From UPXZ01 sp964634605 (GTDB taxonomy: Bacteria; Bacteroidota; Bacteroidia; Bacteroidales; Paludibacteraceae), in assembly GCA_964634605.1 (NCBI GenBank), contig CAZWLJ010000055.1, positions 1 to 16,145 of the forward strand: DNA of 16,145 nucleotides, read 5' to 3'. The position numbers and the translations under genes were made by a program. A model generated the notes under the pieces. It did not search any database. It saw only the letters and a list, made by a program, of their open reading frames with translations, and was not told where the DNA came from. Shown here one piece after another: positions 1 to 6,292 of the stretch; position 1 is the first letter of the stretch; each line of letters starts with the position of its first letter.

Positions 1-10
1 CATTATTTTT

Positions 11-1036
11 TTATTTATTCCATGTATCAATCACCGCAGGAACGGATGAGGTGTAGCTTCCGAGCACGCCAATACCATTCACTATGTTTGAATAGATCTG
101 AACAGGCTCAACAAACGGGTTATCGTCCTGATTGCCGGCTTTAGCCGATGACAGGGCATACATGTAATATTCGTACGAAATTTCCTGCAAATAGATAAAG
201 AAAGTAGTGCGGATTTCCTTTATCTTTTCATATTCAAAGCCGTAGTAATCGTTATATCCCATACCTGCATAGGCCGAAAATTTCAGACTGTACTCTTTCC
301 CGTTCAGCAAATCATCTGTAAATGTATCGTAGTGGTAACTGCTTTCTGAAAAATCAAACAAGTCTCCAACACCTCCTGTCTGTTTGTTTCCAAACACGAT
401 ATCATCAAAACGGGTTAAATATTCGTCGGTTATAAAATCTTCGAAATAGTTCCGTTTGATCACCACCAGGCGATAATAGTTCTTTTTACTGCCATCGTCT
501 TTGAACCTGACCTGAAAACTGTATTTTCTCACGATTACTTCAGAAAGCGTATCCTGTTTGCTGTTGCCGTTGTATTCACCTTTATAGCCAATATAGTACT
601 GTTTCTCAGCCACTGATGAAGTATCCGTTTTCAGGATAACAGGCCTTGGCGGAATGATGGTAGAGGCTGTAACCGGTTCGAAACCGGTTGCAGCAGTTTC
701 AATCCTGATTTCATCGCCGGGTTTAGGTAAATATGCAGACCGGTAAATACCGCCACCCGCATGTGTTAATTTTTCCCTGAATGCATCATTCACATAAAGT
801 CTGAAATCAGCATTCGTCACTTTGTCGTATTCATATCCTCCGTAACCTTGGCTGCCTTCGTCCAGAAAAAACCGCGAAGCAGTCACTTCCGCTTTTAATA
901 CGGAATCGGGTGTAATAAAGCTGTTCACAACCAGTTTTGGATGGATGATTTCTCCCTTGAACCGGATTGTCTTTTCACAACCGCTGATGAACAACGTTGC
1001 TGTCAGACATACAATGCAGAGGTATTTGATTTTCAT
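11..1036 (-). CDS. DUF4249 family outer-membrane lipoprotein
   Basis: A 341-residue lipoprotein. The N-terminus has a short hydrophobic signal ending in a lipobox (Ile-Ser-Gly-Cys, lipidated Cys20), followed by an all-beta-looking body with the PKLVVNSFITPDS-type opening typical of DUF4249. In this family a Bacteroidota lipoprotein is encoded beside a TonB-dependent receptor. Its role is not established, but a surface partner of the receptor (lid or substrate capture, by analogy with SusD-like proteins) is the usual inference. The gene starts 4 nt after the stop of the receptor gene, so the two are almost certainly co-transcribed and probably translationally coupled. Length is normal for the family and the reading frame is intact. 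The stop lies 10 nt from the window edge; the few bases beyond are T-rich on the coding strand but too short to call a terminator. Family assignment is confident; substrate unknown. Confidence 0.88.
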   Translation of the reverse strand: MKIKYLCIVCLTATLFISGCEKTIRFKGEIIHPKLVVNSFITPDSVLKAEVTASRFFLDEGSQGYGGYEYDKVTNADFRLYVNDAFREKLTHAGGGIYRSAYLPKPGDEIRIETAATGFEPVTASTIIPPRPVILKTDTSSVAEKQYYIGYKGEYNGNSKQDTLSEVIVRKYSFQVRFKDDGSKKNYYRLVVIKRNYFEDFITDEYLTRFDDIVFGNKQTGGVGDLFDFSESSYHYDTFTDDLLNGKEYSLKFSAYAGMGYNDYYGFEYEKIKEIRTTFFIYLQEISYEYYMYALSSAKAGNQDDNPFVEPVQIYSNIVNGIGVLGSYTSSVPAVIDTWNK

Positions 1037-1040
1037 TTTC

Positions 1041-3497
1041 TTAAAATTTAAAGCTGTAACTAACTGACGGAATGATCGGGAACAGGGTGACCTGCTTCAG
1101 CACATTGTTGCTCTCGTATCTTCCGGTTTTCGGGTCATAACTTCCTTCGGAAGACTGGTACACCATGAACGGATTGAACTGATTATACACATTGTAAATA
1201 CTTATGTTCCAGGTGCGTGTTCCCCGTTTTTTCTTTTTGTGAAAATTGACTCCCAGATCCATCCTGTGGTAGTTGTTGTACCGGTAGTTGTTTCGGGAGC
1301 TGATGTAAGTTTCGGGACCCCGGTAGGTGTAGCCCTGATTTGTTTCCGGGAAAGCCGGGCCCTGGTAGGTTTGCATCCCGAGTGTAGCTGTGTTGCCGGT
1401 AGCAAAAATCCAGTTGCCCGAAATATCGATTTTTTCGGAGAACTTGTGCATCACCGTGATGCTCAGATCATGACGGCGGTCGTATTTAGCAGGAAAAACT
1501 CTTCCGTAGTTCAGTTCCTGCCCCGGGCGGTCGAACAGCCGTTCGGTTTTTGACCAGGTATAGCCTAACCATCCGGTGGTGCTGCCAAATGAACGCTGAG
1601 CCAGAAATTCGATTCCGTAGGACCAGCCGCGTCCCATCACCACTTTCTCTTCCCAGCCCGACGATTCGCCCATGAACGATGCTCCGTCTTTGTATTCTAT
1701 CAGGTTGTTCATGGATTTGTAGTAGCCCTCGAGGGAGAAATCGAGCATGTCTTTCAGGTTGTAGAATATCCCGAAGGCATACTGGTCGGATTTCATCGGC
1801 TCGATAAGTTTGGTGGCAGGCACCCACAAATCTGTAGGCATGCTGATGCTGTTGTTGGAGAGCAGATGAATGTACTGATTCATGTGTGAATATCCGGCTT
1901 TGAGCGATAACCGTTCGTTTATCAGCATGCGCATTCCGAGGCGGGGCTCAAGGGAAAAATAATTTTTCTGCTGAACGTTGAAAGTGGAAAAATGGATGCC
2001 CGCATTGAACTTAAATTTATCAGAAAGCGAGATGTTGTCTTCGAAGTAAGTCATGGTTTCGTGCGCATAGATATTCCCTTTGCCAATGACAGTATCCATT
2101 TTTTCCTCCTGATTGTCGTAATTGCTGAAAAAATAGAACGTGGAAACATCCGGCCTGAATGTGTGGTACGTATAGTTTATCCCGAATTTGATATCGTGCG
2201 CGGTGTTGGGTGCGTAATCGAAATCTGCTTTCAGCGACAAATCTTCGATTCCCGAACGATATCCGACCCTGAACTCTTCAGTCCGGTTTTTGGGAGGAGT
2301 AGTCGATTTGTCGGTACTTTCGGAAATGTAACCCACATTCATATCGGACCGGTAACGGGTGTATGCGGCAGTAGTGTTCAAAAATAACTTATTGGTAACG
2401 AGGTGATTCCAGCGCAGTGCCACAATTGCATTGCCCCAGTCCCATTTCAGGTTCATCCAGTCGCTCGTGCTGCTGTTGCCGTACGAGGTAGTGCTGGTAC
2501 GGTATTTGGCGTAGATGGCATCATCGCCCAGGTAGGCACTCAGATAGAGTTTGTCTTTTTCAGAAAATTTATGGGTAAGCTTGGCGTTGAGATCGTAAAA
2601 ATAGTAACCGGCAGAGGTGTTTCCGGTTTCGTCGCCCGTGTTTTGATTTGCGTACCATCTGATCAGGGGCTGACTAAGGACATCCATGTAAGTTCTGCGT
2701 GCGGAGATATTGAAAGTGGTTTTTTCCTTTATTATCGGACCTTCCAGGTTGAATTTTGACGAAATTAGCCCGATGCTCACGTTTCCGTGATAGTTTTTAT
2801 CATCACCGTCCTTCATTCGCACATCCACCACGGATGAAAGTCTTCCTCCAAATCGGGCCGGAAAACTGCCTTTGTAGAGCGTTACATTCTTTACCGCATC
2901 GGTATTGAATGCCGAGAAGAAGCCGAACATGTGGTTGACATTGTAAATCGGGATTCCATCAAGGAGCATCAGGTTCTGGTCGGGTCCACCTCCCCGGACG
3001 TACAGTCCTGCTGAACCTTCGGTGCCTGACTGGACTCCGGGCAGCAGTTGAAGGGCCTTTATCAGATCGTTCTCGCCGAAGAGTGATGGAATGTTTTTGA
3101 TTTGTTCTACCGGCACTTCGATGGCGCTCATCTGCGAACCCTGCACACCCATTTCGTTGCGCCTGCCCACTACCGTCACTTCGCGGAGTGCTATGCCGGC
3201 ATCCAGTTTTACATGGATTACCGTGTCATTTGTCAGTTTGAATTTGCTGTTCCTGGCAGCATATCCTGCATAACGATAATGGAGATCCACCTCGCCTGCG
3301 TTCAGCGAGATGGAATAATAGCCGTAATTGTTTGTAACCGTGCCTTTTTTTGAGATTTCATCGAAAACGGATGCACTGATGAGTGTTTCACCGTTCGATT
3401 CATCGGTTATGTAACCGCTGATGGTATACCGCTGTGCAGTCAACGCCACCGACCACGCAGCAAGAGTAAACAGGAAGATTATTTTTTTGATATTCAT
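1041..3497 (-). CDS. TonB-dependent receptor with carboxypeptidase-regulatory-like domain
   Basis: An outer-membrane active transporter of about 818 residues. Order of parts (numbered from the start chosen here): signal peptide (residues 1-21, cleaved near LTA-Q); a CarboxypepD-regulatory-like beta sandwich (about 24-110, YTISGYITDESNGE onward); a TonB plug (about 115-230, with LQLLPGVQSG, LYVRGGGPDQN, LLDGIPIYN and FPARFGGRLSSVVDV); then a 22-strand-type barrel ending in the aromatic SVSYSFKF expected for BAM recognition. The reading frame extends four codons further upstream, to 3509. I prefer the ATG at 3497 because the -7 element at 3519-3526 would leave the 3509 start almost leaderless, and because 3497 begins directly with a canonical signal peptide. 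No FecR-type signalling extension is seen. It pairs with the downstream DUF4249 gene; substrate unknown. The absence of a SusD gene argues against a classical polysaccharide-utilisation system. Confidence 0.93.
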   Translation of the reverse strand: MNIKKIIFLFTLAAWSVALTAQRYTISGYITDESNGETLISASVFDEISKKGTVTNNYGYYSISLNAGEVDLHYRYAGYAARNSKFKLTNDTVIHVKLDAGIALREVTVVGRRNEMGVQGSQMSAIEVPVEQIKNIPSLFGENDLIKALQLLPGVQSGTEGSAGLYVRGGGPDQNLMLLDGIPIYNVNHMFGFFSAFNTDAVKNVTLYKGSFPARFGGRLSSVVDVRMKDGDDKNYHGNVSIGLISSKFNLEGPIIKEKTTFNISARRTYMDVLSQPLIRWYANQNTGDETGNTSAGYYFYDLNAKLTHKFSEKDKLYLSAYLGDDAIYAKYRTSTTSYGNSSTSDWMNLKWDWGNAIVALRWNHLVTNKLFLNTTAAYTRYRSDMNVGYISESTDKSTTPPKNRTEEFRVGYRSGIEDLSLKADFDYAPNTAHDIKFGINYTYHTFRPDVSTFYFFSNYDNQEEKMDTVIGKGNIYAHETMTYFEDNISLSDKFKFNAGIHFSTFNVQQKNYFSLEPRLGMRMLINERLSLKAGYSHMNQYIHLLSNNSISMPTDLWVPATKLIEPMKSDQYAFGIFYNLKDMLDFSLEGYYKSMNNLIEYKDGASFMGESSGWEEKVVMGRGWSYGIEFLAQRSFGSTTGWLGYTWSKTERLFDRPGQELNYGRVFPAKYDRRHDLSITVMHKFSEKIDISGNWIFATGNTATLGMQTYQGPAFPETNQGYTYRGPETYISSRNNYRYNNYHRMDLGVNFHKKKKRGTRTWNISIYNVYNQFNPFMVYQSSEGSYDPKTGRYESNNVLKQVTLFPIIPSVSYSFKF

Positions 3498-3518
3498 ATT
3501 TTTATACACTTAATATCG

Positions 3519-3546
3519 CAAAGGTAAGAAAATTCCGATAAGTCAA
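3519..3546 (-). promoter_or_regulatory. Bacteroidota-type promoter of the receptor/DUF4249 operon
   Basis: On the minus strand, TACCTTTG at 3526-3519 matches the TAnnTTTG -7 consensus. A TTG within TTGAC at 3546-3544 lies 17 nt upstream, a plausible -33 element. The predicted transcription start falls near 3515, giving about 18 nt of leader to the ATG at 3497. Confidence 0.55.
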
Positions 3547-3698
3547 CTCTGAAATTGCTTTGTTCTGCTCATTAATCCATGTTAATGCATCCTGTCTGTT
3601 TCTGAAGATCATTTTCGTTGTTTGTAAGATGCAGATATTAAGGTTGTTAGCGCTGAGTATTCACGAACCATCCGGAGATGAAATGAGAGTTTCCGGAT

Positions 3699-3729
3699 AA
3701 AAAAAACTCCTGCAAAGAATTTGCAGGAG
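3699..3729 (-). terminator. Intrinsic terminator after the Ala/Lys-rich coiled-coil gene
   Basis: A perfect 10-bp inverted repeat, CTCCTGCAAA (3707-3716) and TTTGCAGGAG (3720-3729), has a very short loop. On the minus-strand transcript it is followed directly by eight U residues (A run at 3699-3706). It lies 10 nt past the stop of the gene ending at 3740. Confidence 0.9.
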
Positions 3730-3739
3730 CAAGTCTTTA

Positions 3740-4840
3740 TCACGGTTTCATATCTGCTTCTGTTTGTGGATCGGCCGGTAGCGTTGAATCCTGAATTTTC
3801 TTTGCTTTTTTCTTTGCTTTCTCGGCGTTTTTCAGCGCTTTATCTGCTTCTTTTTGTGCTTTTTCAACATCTTTCTGAAGTTTTTTTGCATCTTTCAGGG
3901 CTTTGGTTTGTGATTTTTGTGCATCCTTAGCAGCTTTGTCAATTCTTTTTTGTTGAGCCGCCGCTTCTTTTGCAGCTTTTTTTTCTGCTTTTTCTTTTTC
4001 CTTTTGAGCTTTTGCTTCTGCCTTTGCAGCCTGAGTTTTTGCTTTATCTATTTCCTTTTGAGCTTTTGCAGTTTCTCTGGCGGCTTTTTGTTCGGCTTTT
4101 TCTTTTTCCTTCAGTGCTTTTGCTTCGGCTTTAGCTGCTTTTTCATTCGCCTTATCGATCAGTTTTTGTGCTTTGGCGGCTTTGGCGGCTGCTTTCTCTG
4201 CTGCCTTGTCAGTTTGTGCCTGTGCTTTGGCGTTGGCAGCATCTATTTTCTGCTGTGCTTTTTCGGCATTCACACGTGCTTTTTCGGCTTCGAGGGCTGC
4301 TTTTTCATTTGCTTTATCTATTTCTTTCTGAGCTTCCTCTGCCTTTTGCTGTGCTTTTTCTGATTGCTGTTGTGCTTTATCTGCAACTTTCTGAATTTTT
4401 TCATTTTCTTTTTGTGCTTTTTCGGCTTCTTTCTGCAGTTTTTCAGCTTCCTGCAGTTTTTGCTTTTGTTCCTTCAGATATGCTTCCTGTTCGGCTCTAA
4501 CCTGCCTGTTGAAAGCTTCGCGGTGCTCGGCATTTCTGGTGTACGGATTTTCGTCTTTCATTTCGATTTCAATCTGCTTTGCATTTCTGAAATCCACATC
4601 ACTGAATTTACCGGGTGCTGAACTGCCTCTGAACCATTGCCCGTTTTCTTCGTAGATATAAACTTCTTTGGTCAGATCATAATACATGTTCTGGTCGGGC
4701 AGAAAAATATGGGTGGTTTTTGCTTTGTAACCACCGGCAGGAGCCCAGGGCGGTGGAGTGGTTGCGGCATAAACCGGAACGGCAGTAATGACTGTTATTA
4801 CAAAAATAACAATTGCGAAAAGGATTTTTTTTGTTTTCAT
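3740..4840 (-). CDS. Secreted Ala/Lys/Glu-rich coiled-coil protein
   Basis: A 366-residue exported protein. The open frame reaches 4918, but I start it at the ATG at 4840: this begins with MKTKK plus a hydrophobic core and a clean cleavage site (VYA-ATT), while the longer version overlaps the promoter at 4900-4907. After the signal peptide comes a small globular-looking region (about residues 27-100) containing HIFLPDQNMYYDLT and VYIYEENGQWFRGS. Such Tyr-rich 'YYD...YIY..GQW' segments occur in Bacteroidota periplasmic proteins of unknown function. Residues about 105-345 are an almost continuous, low-complexity Ala/Lys/Glu/Gln helix predicted to be a long coiled coil, including two near-identical 36-residue units that begin AAKAEAKA. 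The C-terminus is short and acidic. No lipobox, T9SS domain or enzyme motif is visible. Function unknown; an envelope-spanning or scaffold role is only inference. The TolA-like look of the rod is compositional and not evidence of homology. Confidence 0.8.
   Translation of the reverse strand: MKTKKILFAIVIFVITVITAVPVYAATTPPPWAPAGGYKAKTTHIFLPDQNMYYDLTKEVYIYEENGQWFRGSSAPGKFSDVDFRNAKQIEIEMKDENPYTRNAEHREAFNRQVRAEQEAYLKEQKQKLQEAEKLQKEAEKAQKENEKIQKVADKAQQQSEKAQQKAEEAQKEIDKANEKAALEAEKARVNAEKAQQKIDAANAKAQAQTDKAAEKAAAKAAKAQKLIDKANEKAAKAEAKALKEKEKAEQKAARETAKAQKEIDKAKTQAAKAEAKAQKEKEKAEKKAAKEAAAQQKRIDKAAKDAQKSQTKALKDAKKLQKDVEKAQKEADKALKNAEKAKKKAKKIQDSTLPADPQTEADMKP
3960..4175 (-). repeat. Tandem 36-codon repeat inside the coiled-coil rod
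   Basis: Two adjacent units of 36 codons, both opening with AAKAEAKA and both containing KEKEKAE followed by a (K/R)xIDKA segment, differ at only about ten positions. The nucleotide sequence is also recognisably repeated. This suggests the rod lengthened by in-frame duplication. Boundaries are approximate because the surrounding rod is itself low in complexity. Confidence 0.6.
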
Positions 4841-4899
4841 GGTTTGGTTATTATTAGTTGCTATTAAAAGTGTTCTGAGGCTTACATTAAATCCGGTGT

Positions 4900-4930
4900 C
4901 AAAAATATAAATTATCATTCAAATAAACAA
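4900..4930 (-). promoter_or_regulatory. Bacteroidota-type promoter of the coiled-coil gene
   Basis: TATTTTTG on the minus strand at 4907-4900 fits the TAnnTTTG -7 consensus. A TTG at 4930-4928 lies 20 nt upstream, inside the arm of the preceding terminator. The leader to the ATG at 4840 would be about 55 nt. Confidence 0.45.
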
Positions 4931-4961
4931 CTCCTGAAGTTGCTGGTTATCAGGAGTTGTT
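4926..4961 (-). terminator. Probable intrinsic terminator after the coiled-coil lipoprotein gene
   Basis: A perfect 12-bp inverted repeat, AACAACTCCTGA (4926-4937) and TCAGGAGTTGTT (4950-4961), has a 12-nt loop and lies 57 nt past the stop of the minus-strand gene ending at 5018. The following minus-strand sequence is only moderately U-rich (TTTATTT), so the stem is certain and termination is likely. Confidence 0.7.
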
Positions 4962-5017
4962 AATTTATGGAAATATTGTCTTTACCGTGAGTTTGCCGGC
5001 ATTTCTCTTGTTAATCT

Positions 5018-5917
5018 CTATATCTGCACTACCAGGTATTTCGATACGCTCCAGAACCCGGAGGGATTTGTGATTTCGATGGTAATGTTTTTGTCTGTGC
5101 CTGTCACCAGATTATAGCTGTTTTTTGGGTGCTGTGAGAGGATTTTTACCTTTCGGCTGTTAGTCGGTATTGATGAAATACTTCTTAAGTCTACCTGGGT
5201 AAATATCGTATTATCAAATTCACCTGTCATGATTTTCCGGCTCTGGAAAAGTCCGCCGTCGGTAATCACCTTTGCTTCCCTGAGTTTTTTCGACGGGGCG
5301 ATGCAGTACCAAACCGTGTTCAGACCGGTGTCCTGTTGCTTAATGGTCGATTCCTGCTGTTCCATAACCTTCTGCTGCTCGGCAATATTCTTACTTTGTT
5401 CGGCTATGTTTTTGCTCTGTTCGGTTACGGTAGTGGTTAACTCGCTGATTTTGATGTTTTTCTGTTCGATTTCTGCCTGTAAGGTTTTAATCATGAGTCC
5501 TTTTTCATCCATCTGGGCTTGCAGCCTTTTTATTGTTTGGGATAGCATGGCATTGGTTTTTTCGCTTTTTGATGCCAGTACCTGCAGTTCTGCAATTTTA
5601 GCCTTGTTTTGTTCAATGCCTTTTTTAATTGCCGACATCTGAGCGGCAATCATTTCTCTCCGGTTCGCTTTTGATCCTTCAACTCCCTGAAGGTTCAGCT
5701 TCATTTCCTTTTCATTCTGATTGATTTCGGTAAATCCGCTTTCAATATCATTTAAGAGTGTAAGTGTCTGATTGTAACTGGAATCCAGCAACAACTTCTC
5801 CTGCATAACAGAATCGCGTTCGGCAACAACTGTTTTGTATTTTCCCGAATTCTCTACACACGACATCGTGGTGAAAAGAAGTGCTGTAATGATTGCAAAA
5901 AATTTGAAAGTTTTCAT
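5018..5917 (-). CDS. Coiled-coil probable lipoprotein of unknown function
   Basis: A 299-residue protein. Residues 1-20 form a signal peptide ending TTMSC; Cys20 followed by VENSGKY suggests lipidation, though Met at -2 makes the lipobox imperfect. Residues about 30-195 are a long heptad-rich helix with runs such as EQSKNIAEQSKNIAEQQ, predicted to be a coiled coil. Residues about 200-299 form a compact mixed alpha/beta C-terminal domain beginning NTVWYCIAPSKKLREAKVI and ending SKYLVVQI. I recognise the architecture (lipid anchor, coiled coil, C-terminal domain with 'W/Y-Y-x-I-G-style' opening) from unnamed Bacteroidota proteins but cannot assign a function. It is in the same orientation as the next coiled-coil gene, but a hairpin terminator separates them, so they are probably not one operon. 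The frame is intact and the start is the only ATG that preserves the signal peptide. Confidence 0.8.
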   Translation of the reverse strand: MKTFKFFAIITALLFTTMSCVENSGKYKTVVAERDSVMQEKLLLDSSYNQTLTLLNDIESGFTEINQNEKEMKLNLQGVEGSKANRREMIAAQMSAIKKGIEQNKAKIAELQVLASKSEKTNAMLSQTIKRLQAQMDEKGLMIKTLQAEIEQKNIKISELTTTVTEQSKNIAEQSKNIAEQQKVMEQQESTIKQQDTGLNTVWYCIAPSKKLREAKVITDGGLFQSRKIMTGEFDNTIFTQVDLRSISSIPTNSRKVKILSQHPKNSYNLVTGTDKNITIEITNPSGFWSVSKYLVVQI

Positions 5918-6112
5918 TTTTTCTTAGTTTAATGATGAGTGATGTGATTTTTTTACTATTCAGTATAATAACATATAAAAAACGCTTTTATTATGGTCTT
6001 TGTTTTTTCTGATCTGCATTTAGAGTGTATCATACGGGTATAAAAAACCGTTTTTGAATGCATGTATTCTCTGTTTTGTCTTGTTATGTTCTCGCTGACT
6101 AAGAACTCCTGC
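5918..6112. other. Intergenic region upstream of the coiled-coil lipoprotein gene
   Basis: An AT-rich stretch with no plausible reading frame. It must hold the promoter of the gene starting at 5917, but I find no good TAnnTTTG -7 match on the minus strand here. A small AAAAAC/GTTTTT inverted repeat near 6042-6055 is unremarkable. Confidence 0.5.
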
Positions 6113-6145
6113 AAAAAATGAGCCGGAATTTATAAAACCCCGGCT
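6113..6145 (-). terminator. Intrinsic terminator of the GH105 gene
   Basis: On the minus strand, AGCCGGGG (6145-6138) pairs with TTCCGGCT (6128-6121), an 8-bp stem with two G-U pairs at the loop end. CA and then a run of six U residues (A run 6113-6118) follow. It is about 150 nt beyond the stop of the GH105 gene, with no other minus-strand gene between. Confidence 0.75.
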
Positions 6146-6155
6146 GCAATTTGTA

Positions 6156-6283
6156 GGTATCGTCTGTCAGATACCACGTATGGAATTTATTCAACTGAAA
6201 TCTGAATATTTTGTTTTCAGATTTTGCTTTAAAGGTCAATACCTGATAAGCAACTGAAGACCCTCCACAGATGCTCATCTGTG
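6156..6283 (-). repeat. Three inverted repeats in the 3' untranslated region of the GH105 gene
   Basis: Between the stop codon at 6293 and the terminator at 6113-6145 there are three perfect short inverted repeats. They are GGTATC/GATACC (6156-6161 and 6170-6175), AAATCTGAA/TTCAGATTT (6198-6206 and 6216-6224) and CACAGATG/CATCTGTG (6266-6273 and 6276-6283). None is followed by a U run on the minus strand, so they are not intrinsic terminators. They would fold in the mRNA and could serve as stability elements or protein-binding sites. Confidence 0.6.
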
Positions 6284-6292
6284 AATACCGGC

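Noticed and set aside
3917..4621. Plus-strand open frames rich in Phe, Leu and Cys opposite the coiled-coil gene
   Set aside because: They are antisense shadows of the Ala/Lys/Glu-rich rod; the minus-strand frame has a signal peptide, promoter and terminator, and the antisense products are low-complexity with no start context.
3740..4840. TolA-like energy-transducing protein
   Set aside because: The Ala/Lys/Glu helix resembles TolA only in composition; a cleavable signal peptide, no TolA C-terminal domain and no tol-pal neighbours argue against it.
6266..6283. CACAGATG/CATCTGTG hairpin as the GH105 terminator
   Set aside because: No U run follows it on the minus strand; the hairpin at 6121-6145 with six U residues is a much better terminator.
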